Shown piece by piece: positions 45,419 to 56,675 of a stretch of 64,000 bases of DNA. The notes under the pieces were generated by a model. It made no database searches. It saw only the letters and a program-made list of their open reading frames with translations, and had not been told where the DNA came from. The translations under genes and the position numbers were made by a program. The number at the start of each line of letters is the position of its first letter. Positions within the stretch are counted from its first letter, which is position 1. The stretch covers positions 62,001 through 126,000 of the forward strand of contig JADIIX010000044.1 in the NCBI GenBank assembly GCA_027604505.1, in the 5' to 3' direction. The stretch comes from Gonapodya sp. JEL0774. Taxonomy: Eukaryota; Monoblepharomycota; Monoblepharidomycetes; Monoblepharidales; Gonapodyaceae.

Positions 45419-48400
45419 TTAAGGTTGCGCTCGTCCAGGGAACCGTGGGCTGAGTGTCCCACATACTCATGGTCAGTAATCTCACATGGACGCGCACAAA
45501 TTGTGAACTCACTAGAGGCAGCACTCCCTCACGGTGTATCGGTTACACATCCACGCCAGAAATCGTTCCAGACCAAGGCCGAATCCACCGTGCTCGCATG
45601 TTCCGTACTTGCGTTGGTCAGTGAACCAGTAGTATGGTGATGGGTCAATACCTTCCCGTTTGTATGCGGCGAGTAGCTCGGCCTATGGTCATAGCAACAG
45701 TTGATGAGCCACATTATCAGAAGAAACGCTAAGAGGACTCGTAACATTGCTCACAAGATCTGAAATACGCATTGACCCTCCAACAATTTCACCAACGTTC
45801 GGAATCAATACATCAACACTTTCGGTCAGTCGAAGGTCTTTGGGGTCCTTCTTCATGTAAAAACTCTTTATCTCCACTGGGAACCTGCAGAACAGAATAG
45901 GCTCGCCGATGGCGTCCGTCATCTTCCGCTCTGGTGACTCCGGTATATCGTCACCGAAGACATATTCCGAGCCGTCCTCTTTGGTAATGCCGTTGTCTTT
46001 AAGCCACTTGATACCATCCGCATAATCCATCCGTCGGAAAGGGCGTTTAGGGGCAACAAAGTCCTTGTTGAGTTCCCGGAAGTAGGGAGCTTCCTTGGAA
46101 GCCAAAACGTAGTCGACCACGCTACAAATCTGGGTGCGAGGTCACAATCCCAGGTCATCACAAATTACATCATGCGCAAGACAAAGTGACGAAACGCTGT
46201 ACCATATCTTCCAAGAAGTCCAACAAATCATTGAAAGTGATGAAAGAGAGTTCAGCTTCGATGTGGGTATACCTGGCAAAATCTTAACGAAGTTACACAG
46301 TAGCAATTTCAGCATCGGAAACCTTTTAAACGCACTCAGACAAATGTCTTCGGGTGTGAGACTTTTCGGCACGGAAGGATTCGGTGATACAAAATACATC
46401 TCCAAGTGATGGGAGAACGGTTTCAAGGTAGAGCTGCGATGATTGCGTCAGGTATGCCTGTCGTGACGGAAAACGTTGTTGAACGTGGTACACAGCGAGG
46501 CGTGCCCAGAAACTGTTTCACACCTCCTCCCCGTAGTACTGGAACTTAAAAAGTGTGCTCCCTCCTTCGACTTGCGTTTGCACCATGAGCGGGGGTGTAA
46601 CCTCGTAGAGACCCCGCTTCTCGAAGAAATCCCGAAAACCTCGCAAGGTTGCGTGACGCACACGAAGTACTGAAGAAGCCGTATCACCACGAATCACAAG
46701 ATGGCGCTGGTCGAACAAGATATCCGGTGATGCGTCCTATCACATCCATTGTTCGGTGGTGCGATTTTGTTGGCTCATGTGTGCACTATGGAGATGACGG
46801 GAGTACATGCACTCACTGGGGTGATTCTGTTGCTGATCGCGTCATCCCCACCAGGAGCGGCTCCAATAAGCTCCCAGTAATCTACTTGAAGCTCATGTCC
46901 TCCGGGGGCCTGGATTTCAGATTTCAAAAAACGGCAACTAACGAGAGAGGGAAACAAGTGGGACGCACAGTTTTGCCTGCAGGAACCTCTTTGATCGTTC
47001 CATAAAGAGATACGGTGGACTCAAGTTGCAAGGTGAGAGCGTTGTAAGTATGACACTGCAGGAACGTGAAGAAAATTGTGCGGTCGGTCAAATCACCACA
47101 ATAACCGAAACTTCTGCACCCACCAATTGTCCCGTCAGCACACACTGAAGCGAGGCCGTCCCATCCCGCAACCAAATGAACATGAGATCCTTCCCTTGGA
47201 CGCGATGGCGGTGCACCCAGCCTGCTACAACGACGCGGGTGTTACGATGAGCGGTGGCATCCCGGATTTTGATCTTCGGATTTGGGTGGTTGACGGAAAT
47301 CGGAGGCGAAAGCCAAGGGGCGAGAAGGAGAGGGTGTTAGTAGGTGTTCACTGGTGTTGACAAGAATCCATGAAAAGAGTCCATGAAACAGAAATGGAAA
47401 CGAAAAAGAAAAGAAGAAAGAAGATGGACCACATTGGATCAATGTGTGTCCTAGTATTTGTTCCCCTCGTATATTGACACCGTCTGCTCCACTCGCACAA
47501 ATACGAAAAGCATCGGCACTGAGATTTCTCGGGAAATTGATGTTCCCACCGTTTCCCTTACGCCCACTTATATTTTTAGTGTCGTGGACGTATAGAATAA
47601 GGTGGGGTGAAAGTTGGGCATCTATCACCGCCAAATGGAGTTCGGCAGGATGCACTGACACCACGACGCCGAGCAATATGCCCCGACACCAGAGACAAAG
47701 CTTTGTACTCCCTGAGCAAAATAGCAGAACGGTGCTCACCTGCCAAGAAAAACGAACTGATGAGCAATCAATTACAGAAAACAAATTGGTTCAACGACTC
47801 CTGTGTTGCCTTTGCCTAGTAGCGTGCAAACATTTGGATACATAATCCCATCAAACACGCTATAGAAAAAAGGACGGTCATTTTCCCCCAATGCTAAAGC
47901 GACCAACCCTCACGGAACGAGGTGTAATCAGTAAGTTGCATTGGGATTTGCTTTTTGTTCAATGGTTGGGATTCTCGTTTCCCGGCCAGGCCCTCTCCAG
48001 GTGGTAGTACTACACGATCAGGGAACCCACCTGTTTTGCTTGGGGAAGAGAGTGATCCATCTTGATAATGACTTTCTTGCTTTCTTCTAATCTCTTCTCT
48101 TCGCCCGCTTTGTCTTCGGCCTCCTTAGCCTTGCGCTCCTCCTCCTTCCGTATCTTCTTGAGTGTTGTCTCATATCCGCTCTTGGCTTTCTTCAGACCGG
48201 CCTTGGAAATATCCGTCCATTCTGAGTCCTTCTTGACTTTTATCTTTACGTCATCGATGTTGATGGTGGGATGGGAGGTAGACACACGGAGGAAAGCCGC
48301 AAGCGCAGTCTTGAAAGGGGAAGTTTCCGAACCACTCCCAGATTCGTCGGAGCCTCCAGATTCGTCAATGTAGAGCACGATGCCTGGTTCAAATGATGAA

Positions 48401-48579
48401 CAAAAATTGGTGAACGATTGCAAGACAACTCATTCGCCCGACTGACAGTCCGACGTGGAGCATTCTCGCAGAGGAATAGCAATGAAATGCGGGAGTCCAA
48501 GCGGAAGCAATCGCCGGAGATTGGGGGAAAAGATCGTGCTTTGTGAGACTGACTTACTTTCGGGTTTTGATTCAGACAT
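45419..48579 (-). CDS. DED81: Asparaginyl-tRNA synthetase, cytosolic
   Basis: Class II synthetase charging tRNA-Asn. Exon 1 is only 22 nt (48558-48579, MSESKPE plus one base). Exon 2 (48031-48383) is the eukaryote-specific N-terminal region: [35 protein letters not shown] and a Lys/Glu-rich helix ending [11 protein letters not shown]. Exon 3 begins at 47273 with [20 protein letters not shown], the anticodon-binding OB fold, then [20 protein letters not shown]. Later exons give [14 protein letters not shown] and motif 1 [20 protein letters not shown] (46700-46520), [20 protein letters not shown] then TRRHLSE (motif 2, near 46370), [25 protein letters not shown]-like [39 protein letters not shown] and motif 3 [15 protein letters not shown] (about 45580). 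The last exon, PRFPGRAQP, ends at the TAA at 45419. All joins checked are in phase. Intron 2 is abnormally long at 757 nt. Confidence 0.95.
47274..48030 (-). other. Unusually long intron in the AsnRS gene
   Basis: 757 nt between the donor after LPQAKQ (48031) and the acceptor before [10 protein letters not shown] (47273). Other introns in this window are mostly 55-150 nt. On the minus strand one frame is open across 47242-47784, including residues [20 protein letters not shown] and [21 protein letters not shown] do not recognise this translation. Possible inner splice sites exist, for example a CAG/GTGAGC near 47740. It may hold a nested gene, an unannotated exon or only sequence without function. 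Confidence 0.55.
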
Positions 48580-48942
48580 TGTTGGGGGTAAAGTGGGTTG
48601 GTTTTGTTTCCAGTGGCGAAGCTGCCTCATCCAGTGTTACAGCAGTGGAAGGCACAGTTCTCAGTTGCTCTTCCCCATTTCACACCTTAGAAGACCATAC
48701 TGTATAGTGACAGCAAACTCTACATCTCTAGTCTAGTCACAGGAATTGCTTTTTTTCCAGCTCCTGGCAAAGAACGCAGGAGCACAATTTCCTTCCCGCC
48801 TGTCAACAAAAGAGAATAAAATTTTGTTTCAACCGAAAAGAAAGTCCATATCAGTTGCTGGTACACACTGCACCAATCTAAATACTGTGGTAAGTTCAAA
48901 TATACGCTGTGCGAACTCCTCCTTTGGTCATGATCCGAATCC
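48580..48942. promoter_or_regulatory. Divergent promoter region, AsnRS / unknown gene
   Basis: 363 bases between the AsnRS start (minus) and the proposed start of the 49-52 kb gene (plus). It must contain the AsnRS promoter. No clear TATA element or repeat is seen. Confidence 0.4.
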
Positions 48943-51900
48943 ATGAAGGCCACGGACATCGATCCAGTCCACATAAATCCAAAGCAGCTGCAACGAATCA
49001 GTTGCAGTCGGTTTAGTGCAGACGAGATTTCCCAGCCCTCCACCCTTCTTGTGTACCGGTCTACGTGGCAGCCTGGAGGAAAGAAGTGCACGAATCAAGC
49101 CGTTGCACGAATCAAGCCGTTGTTCTCGATGACTATCATATTCGCGAACTTGCTGGGTCAATACCCGAATCTCCGCAACATTTTCGTGAGCTCCTCGTTT
49201 CAAAGTCAGCGGATTCTCTCATTCACTGACAGTATATTTTGCAGGTTGATATTCCCCCAATTCAGATCCTGCATGAAGGTGGATCCGATGGATTGAAACC
49301 ATCCAGCTCTGAAGAGTCACTTTCCAATTCAAAATCTCTAGTACTCCATTTCGTAACGGTACCGACTGAATTCCTGCTCGTTGATTTCTTCACGAGTCGG
49401 AACTTCAGCAATCTCGAAAATCTGTCCCTACTGGGTTGGGAGACTCACAACAAAGCTTTCTCTCAACTATCTCTGCGCTCCATCCTTGGATCGATTCCAA
49501 AGCTTCACACCTTCATTCTAACCGCCTCGGTACAAGTGCCATACGTAGCCCACAGCATTGCAGAGTCCCCGTCGTTGTGCAATATCTTCATTCGAACAAC
49601 CTTGCCACCCAAAAAGATTGATGTCACTCCGCTGGAGGAAAGGGGATCGGTGGTCATGAAGTGGATTACGCACTCTTCTGGCAACACATACGGCGGGAAC
49701 ACCGGTGACCAAAACTCTACCGCAAGGAGAACAGGTTGGTTGAGATGGACCTCACAACGTGCATCTCGCAAACATCAAGCACTAGGAGGATCCCAGATGT
49801 TGGCTCCTCTGATAGCCTTAAGGAAGGATTCCGAAACTCCTTGGCAACGAATACCACCTCTGTCGACTCTTGCTGCGCAGACCATATCTGAAGAAGTCAG
49901 CTCGGACCCCAGAGTGTACGAAGAATTACTTTTCGATTTAGAAGAAGTATACGTCAGCAGGATCGCTCCGTGGCTCAAATGGAGCGCGCTTAAATACTTT
50001 GAGAACAGCGACCGCACCAGCTGTACCTTCACCAAAAATATTGTGAATCGCGGCATTAAGGATCGAGAGGACACGTGCGTGGCACCTGTTGTACCCCCTG
50101 TAGTGGTGTGCCCGTCGTTTCAATTCAACAACTCGCAGCTACCGCCACTTGTACGCCACAAATCGGGATCATTCTTCCATCGCCGATCCGTACACGTCTC
50201 TCCTGGACCCCTTTGAGCCCTGCAATCACCAGTACTTTGGAATTTCGGACCCGTTGGGGTCTTTCAATGTCTATCCTTCCGCCCCAACGATGTTCACGAC
50301 TCACCTCCACTCTTTCCCTCCGCTCACCGAACCACCTAAAATCCCTCCAGCTTCTTCCATTGTACCCACTCTTGGTATTTTTAGACTACAACTGGACTCC
50401 TTTACAGGGGGCCTGCTTGTCGGTTTGAACTGGGAGAACGTGTTCTTGGCTGGAGGGTGCGTTTCTGCTTGTCTCATGCCGTCGCCCGCGTTCATAAAGG
50501 CTTGGTCGGAGAGAAATGTGCGCAGAGCACTCATGGCCACCAGCGAAGCGTACGGGCTTGGGCCTTTCCGTTTTTCAGATGTGGATTTGTTTCTTTTCGG
50601 ATTGTCAGAGGAAGAAGCAACACGCAAAGTCCGCGAGATCGAGGAATGTCTTCAGAGGAATATCAGTAATCAATTTTCGGTGAGCGCTATCAATTTACAA
50701 AGTGATCCTCGATTATTTTGCCCATGGTCTCCGCCTCAGACACGAGTAGACCCACGAAAATTCCCCTCGAGGGGAAAGCAACTACTGGTCGTTCGAACAC
50801 CATATGCCATCACTTTCGTACCCCCCTTTCCTCTAAAGGTAGCATTTGCCGTTCACCTTGCTGCCAGCGGATTCTTAACATTTTCTTCTTTCGGCCAATG
50901 AAGCGCATACAAGTTGTGCTCCGTCTTTACAGAAGCCCTGCTGAAATTTTGATGGGATTCGATGTCGATAGTTGTACAGCGGTGGGTGATAAGGGATCTA
51001 AAATGGAGCTTTTTGAGGTTGCACAATGAAGAACTCTGACACCACCAAGGGATTCGATGGATCTCGTGTTTGGATGACATCAAGATGCGCTCGATCGCTG
51101 ATTGAGCGATGCAATTACGTTGATACGTGAGCAGAGGGATTCAATGTTCATTGTAGATTGTGCGACTCGAGGCCCCTGTGCTCGTTTCCCAGCTCTCGAC
51201 GCTCTACTTCATACGAATACCGACTTTACAAATACTCCAAGAGGGGATTTGCAGTTAAGGTGGAGGGTGTGGACCACGCTCTTGTGCGACCAGAGCTGTT
51301 ATCGCCGCCAATTGAAGACGGCAAGCTGGTGTGGAACAAAAGAGAGTCGGGTCTCGCTTTGCTGATGCTGTTAGACGGGGCGCAACGCGTGGGTCGTTCA
51401 TGCGCGAGCTGCTTGGTATGGGTCTTAAACCCATTATTGCTTTTCAGGGCTATGATGAGTACGCTCGACGTGGAGGCGTATATCATCCACGGTATGGTCC
51501 TGTCACAAAGGATGATAATGATAATGATTGGGAAGACAGCGAGGATAGCGAAGAAGGCCCTTATTACTCCGATGAAGATGATCCAGTTACCGATTTTATG
51601 GCAGAAATGGTAAGGGCAGTTGGTTTCGGTATGGTCGAAAACTCGTCAACCTTCTCCAGGGTGCAACATAGACACCGTCGCCAGAAAAGAAAAAGAAAGA
51701 AAACATCTCAGACTACGCGAATGTTCGCATACCTTTTGGGCCAAGGTGGAAGCGAGTGAGTCAAAACTTGGAGTCTCGGATCAATTCTTTCCTCTTCTTA
51801 CTCCGTGTTTGTATGGCGCAGCTCAGCAAGTTAGAACGATTTTTAAATTGGTTTGTGTACAGCGCAGCGATGTATTGGCGTCCCATATTGTATCCGGGAG

Positions 51901-52326
51901 AGATGGAAGTAGGAGACTGTCAAACGTGGACTAGAGCGCTGGATCCCACTCGGGACATCACACCGGTTGCGGTGGGAACACTCAGTAAAGTTCTTCGAAC
52001 GACGGTCCGTAAGGTCGTCACTGCTCAGGATGACAAAGGGACTTTTGCCGTTAAGGAATGGACACCCGAGTCAATGTGGTTAAGGGACAACCCTGGTAGG
52101 TAGTTTCGGAACGCGGCATCGATGTTAGGCGAAAGAGCCCTATTAATTCTCTTCTATAGGTACACAAGCTCAACTTACAGGGTCATTCAATCCCATTCAA
52201 GATGACCCAGCGAACTGGTACGAATCGGCATACGTGCGGCTTGCCACAGTTTCCAATCCCAGAGGTGAACTGCCGGCGATGGAAGCAAGGGAGGAGCGCA
52301 AGAAAAGTGACGTTGTGCTATCCTGA
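48943..52326 (+). CDS. Uncharacterised protein: leucine-rich start, nucleotidyltransferase-like core
   Basis: Function unknown. The first half has leucine-rich spacing: FANLLGQYPNLRNIF (49140), NFSNLENLSLLGWETHNKAF (49402), SILGSIPKLHTFILTASVQV (49480), HSIAESPSLCNIFI (49552). The second half matches a conserved family I recall from fungi and amoebae, often with ankyrin repeats: GGLLVGLNWENVFLAGGCVS (50407), FSDVDLFLFGLSEEEATRKV (50575), LVVRTPYAITFVPPFP (50788), then after an intron KRIQVVLRLYRSPAEILMGF and DVDSCTAVG (50903-50980), then TSYEYRLYKYSKRGFAVKV (about 51205), and a final exon TGSFNPIQDDPANWYESAYV ending at 52326. A GG pair followed by D-x-D recalls nucleotidyltransferases, but this is inference. 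An acidic insert (DNDNDWEDSEDSEEGPYYSD) lies near 51510. The start is uncertain: the ATG at 48943 or 49128. Introns at about 49186-49245, 50074-50139, 50837-50902 and others. Confidence 0.6.
49089..49122. repeat. 17-bp perfect tandem duplication in an exon
   Basis: The unit GCACGAATCAAGCCGTT occurs twice head to tail at 49089-49105 and 49106-49122. Because 17 is not a multiple of three, the two copies are read in different frames (TNQAV then ARIKPLF). Confidence 0.85.
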
Positions 52327-52724
52327 ATGGTTATCTGCAGCGCCACCGCATCAGCACAAATGGAGACAGTCTCTCACCACCAGCAGACCAAATCGGTTTG
52401 TTGAATGAATCCACGCTAGTGGTTCATCAGAAGACTGCATATGTTCATGGAGTGGATAGCACGCACAAGAGAAGTGTAGACGTCGTTATGTAATTTGCTT
52501 GATTGTACGTAGGGATAAAGAGCCTGTTCAGTAGTAGTGGCTGGGTAGAGGTGGTCAGTTTGGAGGGTATCCCGAGCTCGGTGTCCCAAGCCAGTTTACC
52601 TTTCATTTAGGTATATATGGTATATGGTAGAGAGGAAATATTTTTACAATGCGGGGGGAGTTCATTTGGTGATACGACTTTGTCATTCGAAGTCGTCATC
52701 AGTGTCATCCTGCATGGTCCGATA
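52327..52724. other. Intergenic region with AT-rich promoter-like stretch
   Basis: 398 bases between two plus-strand genes. A TATATGGTATATGGTAG stretch near 52613-52629, about 100 bases before the PIG-T start, is the best candidate for a core promoter. No RNA gene seen. Confidence 0.4.
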
Positions 52725-55025
52725 ATGAATTCCTCCAAGCGATGGAGTTTCGGACTTCTTCTCCCTTTCTTAACGCTATGTTTTCTGTGCACCTCGTCTT
52801 GTCGTGCTACAGAACTGTCGTACGACGAGGATCTGCTGTTGCGATCCTTCGCTGATGGGAGGATTCTGGCTCACTTTACGTTCAAGAGAAGACAGAGAGT
52901 GCCTTCGATCAGATCTGAAAGTCTTCGTAAGAGCTCAAATTTAGCAATCTCGTGCATTTGAAATTTGTAACAGCGCGCGGATATCTTGTGACATGTCCCT
53001 CATAATGAAGACCATTTCGACCTTCTGCCGCGTCAAATCGCTGAGATTACACAGGCTTACAAAGTTCCCGAATGGCATTTATCTTTCACTCAGGGCAGAT
53101 GGGATGAAAGCCGTTGGGGTACATCCCCACGACCGGCTCCAACCGGAGCAGAACTATACGCTTGGCTGGACGGGGCTTACGAGTGAGGGGATCGGCTTGT
53201 AGTTCTGCCTCACGAGCACTCTGAGTTTGGTGCTTTATGTCGTCACCGTTTTTAAGTGTCCAAGCCAATTGGGCGGCATTGACTAACTCACTATCGGGGT
53301 TGTTCTGTGGATCACTGAATTTCATCGATGGCACCAATACCGCTATTCCTCTGGACACTTTCAAACCAGAGGCAGTGTATGCGCCATTTTCAGAGGAAGA
53401 AAGTGAGAGCTCAGGTCTTTCGTGTAATGGAGAGTCTTCCAGTTCCTTATGGGACCATTCGAAGACATGCACATCCGCCATGCGACACTACCCCGAGAGA
53501 CAGCTTGTACTGAAAATCTCACACCATGGCTTAAGCTCCTTCCCTGTCAAGCTAAGGCATGTCACCTCGGAAGGCACTGTTGCTAAAATTTTCAGACGAT
53601 TCTTGCCCCTCAGGCCGGAATTGCGCGACTTTTGAACCCCCATCGTGTCTTCGATGGAAATTATCACTCTTTGGGAATTGATGTCCGATGGAAATGTTTG
53701 GTGCGCAGTCAGTGTCGGTTAGACCATGTTCTGGAGAACGGACAAACGACACCGGTGCACATCTCAATCGTTTGTAGGATGATTCCTGCAATGTATCATC
53801 TGTGGAGGTTGATCAGTCATTCACAGTAATTCTGGATCCACTTCGGACTGAAGGACCGCCTGCGCGGAAAGAGCAAAGAGGTTCGAGACCCCTTTGAGAA
53901 CACGTGCTCTTGAATGACCATCAAATCCCTTCCACAGGCTGGACCGTCACTACCCTGTTTGATCGCGATATCCGAACGCCTTGTCTGGTGGCCGATTCCT
54001 CCACTGTGAGGGTAACCCTTCCTGACCTCGCGTCAGCATCAAAACTCCTGTCACAACCTATTGACATTCAAAGCAGTATGGAATCGACTGCAGTGGAGGC
54101 GATTTATGACGCGAAATCGAATTCTGGCGAGCAATTAGGTGCAAGAAACGACGTGCGAGTCCCCAGTGAGTTTACAATCGACATGACCAGTATCTCGAAC
54201 ATCTTATTGATCGACTCCTCTCGGCGACAGTCTCCAACTCTTCGGTTCCTGTCGAAGTTAATCGGTTTCTTACTGGTAAGTTCGTTCCCTTAAGCCATTG
54301 GTCCTGCTGCTGTTGTTCACCTTTCGTGTTTTCCATCAGGCCACGGACAAGAGAAAGGCGGCGTCGCGATCTACTTCGCGAATCGGAATGCGGCTGCGTA
54401 CGCCGCAGTGTCGGCACTAGAATGCTATCCCTGGTGGCTGAGGGTGTATGTGCATACCCTCAAGGCTGTGGTGGATGGAGTGGCAACAGAACGTTCGTGT
54501 AGTGTGAAAGCAGCTCTTGCTTGGAGTATTCGCTCATCGCTGCACCCGTGCCCCCGATGTGCATAAGTTCCCTCAATGCACTATCAGCCTGCCATCGACC
54601 GCGCTCGACCGTCCCTCCTTCATCTCCATCTCCTTGTACCTCCCAACTCCTCCATCCTCATCTCGTTCGAGTTCGACAAAGCACATCTTCGCTACACAGA
54701 GCACCCACCAGACGCATCTAGAGGTTTCGACCTGGGTCCCAGCGTCGCCGCAGTTGCTATGGTTTACCCGTCACAAACGATCATCTTATCGGACCCGGTG
54801 ACCACCTTCAGATCCATTGGCCACTCAACGAGAGTGTATACCTGCCCATTGCTTGTTGCTCTCCCAACCCCTGACTTCTCCATGCCTTATAACGTGGTGA
54901 CAATGTCATGTACACTGCTCGCATTTTTGTTTGGGAGTGTCTTCAATATGCTTACGAGGAGATTTGTGCCTGTAGTTGTGGAAGATATTGGACCGGCAAA
55001 AGGTGAGGACAAGGGCAGGAAGTAG
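52725..55025 (+). CDS. GPI16: GPI transamidase subunit PIG-T/Gpi16
   Basis: ER-lumenal subunit of the complex that attaches GPI anchors to proteins. The start at the ATG at 52725 gives a signal peptide ([20 protein letters not shown], then LCTSSCRA), followed by [20 protein letters not shown], as in the family. Later exons: [18 protein letters not shown] near 53070 and [20 protein letters not shown] near 53275 (a core PIG-T signature), [20 protein letters not shown] near 53505, [20 protein letters not shown] near 53630, [20 protein letters not shown] near 53940, [20 protein letters not shown] near 54345, [20 protein letters not shown] near 54415, and [20 protein letters not shown] near 54588. 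The C-terminal membrane anchor is in [20 protein letters not shown] and [17 protein letters not shown], about 54865-54965, ending GEDKGRK at 55025. This order and topology match Gpi16. Introns are short; some sites are approximate. Confidence 0.93.
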
Positions 55026-55365
55026 AAAAATGGAGTATACGGGTATTGCAATTAGTTATATTCCCCCGTTGATCTCGTACTTTGGACACATGATTAAAAT
55101 ACTTCAAGCATCGAGCAAAGTCATGAACGTATTCTTGAGTGTCTCGAATGGTTTATCCTGCGTAAATTGGAGCAGTTTGGACTTTATGCACCACAGGTCT
55201 TCAGCTGCATAATCACCTTGGATATCTTGCTGGCCCTCTTTTTCGTGCTTGCGATATCAGCGGCAAACCTTTTCATGAGCGCCTCTACTTCGTGCCGGTG
55301 TCTGCCCCCTGGAGTAGACTTTCAGCGAATCATCGTTCTCAAAGCACCTAGATTGACCCTCCATC
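55026..55365. other. Convergent intergenic region
   Basis: 340 bases between the 3' ends of PIG-T (plus) and the coiled-coil gene (minus). It should hold both 3' untranslated regions. Nothing else is recognised. Confidence 0.45.
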
Positions 55366-56262
55366 TCACTTACGAATCTCATCCATCTCTTTTTCTTGAG
55401 CCCGTCTCAGTCTTGTGAGTCTCGCGGAGTTGGCTTCTATCTGCTCAAACTGGTTGACTACCTTTGTCTGATAAGCGTCCTGCCCTGCACGGATCTTCTT
55501 GAGAGCGGTGGAGATCTCATCTTGAAGTTCGTCAACGCGGCGTTTGTGGGTCGAAACATTAGCGTCTCTAGTTGATACGAAGGTCGATCATTGAATAAGA
55601 AGTGGTGCATGAAACAGTCAAACGCAATCACCTACATGCCCTGTTCAATAGATCCGAGGCCATCCCCCATCCACGCAACGACTTGATCAAGTTGCTCGTC
55701 GTACTCATCCATTAAAGCTTTTGCCGAGCTTTCTTTCCGTTTCTTGATGACGGCTGTAAGGTGTGTCGATTTCAAGCACAGGAAACTAAGCAACATGACA
55801 CGAATGGAAATACCTTGCAGGTGAGCCAACAGCTTCAACTCCGTTTCACTGTCAATTACTCAGAACAGTGAGTAACAAGAAGCAAGCGACAAGACTTTCG
55901 GAATCCCACTTGGAGGAACCGGCAATGTCGTCATCGTCCTCGTCGTCATCACGTGGTGGATCGCGATCCCCCAGAATCGCCAATTCAATCTTGGACTTGG
56001 ATTTTGTCTTTGATTCAGATTTGCGCTGATCCGATTCGGATGCTGTCAGAGAATGCAACGCAGTTGGTGAGGTGCCAAAAGGAATGTAGGGACAGATGAA
56101 TGACGAACTCCTCGTCAGGATCACAGAATGGCTTAAAATAGTACCAGTCAAGTTTTGATATCTCGGCCTACCTTTTTTCAGCCTTCCCTGCGATTTCAGA
56201 GCGACGAGAGACGGAGGGGCGGCGGAAGCGTTGGAGTGCGTCCTGCGAGCCTTTGGGGGCAT
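55366..56262 (-). CDS. Unidentified coiled-coil protein
   Basis: Not recognised. The start at the ATG at 56262 gives a basic N-terminus, MPPKARRTHSNASAAPPSLV then ALKSQGRLKKG, with a donor near 56168. The next exons encode a charged stretch (SESKTKSKSKIELAILGDRD) and an acidic block (PPRDDDEDDDDIAGSSKWDS, near 55930). Short exons follow with ETELKLLAHLQ, then AVIKKRKESSAKALMDEYDE and QLDQVVAWMGDGLGSIEQG. The last exon, starting near 55575, is a continuous helix: NVSTHKRRVDELQDEISTAL, KKIRAGQDAYQTKVVNQFEQ, ANSARLTRLRRAQEKEMDEI, ending RK and a TGA at 55366. Heptad-like hydrophobic spacing supports a coiled coil. The size is about 190-200 residues. A chromosome-axis or kinetochore-type protein would fit this layout, but nothing shows it. 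It is divergent from RABL2. Confidence 0.6.
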
Positions 56263-56675
56263 GAAGAAAGCTAAAGCGGTGAATCAGACGAGCGACAGTG
56301 TCCTTGTTCAACGAAGGTGGGGATTATGGTGAAGTGTTACAATCACGTGACTTCGGTCACAGGCTTGGATTTGTTTTACAAAAGGAAACCAGAGATTTGC
56401 AGAATTATTGCTTGGTTTTTGAATTTTCATATCATTTTTATAACCGACCTAGTCCGAACAAGCAAAGAAGTCCAACGTGTCCGACCCCATGAGCAAATAT
56501 GTGCTTCGATTACGAAAATGCTGTATTACAATCATCAAATGACGCATGTCCATATTGTGTTGTGCTTTACATGGTTTCGTTGTGCAGTAATGACGATCAC
56601 ATGAGGGTGAGGTGCAGATCACATTCAGGAAGGGAACTTTCAGGAACTGAATCTGTTATTTGACTGCGATCCGCC
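56263..56675. promoter_or_regulatory. Divergent promoter region, coiled-coil gene / RABL2
   Basis: 413 bases between two divergent starts. A palindromic E-box CACGTG lies at 56344-56349. I looked for an RFX-type X-box, common before cilium genes in animals, and saw none that was convincing. Confidence 0.4.
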
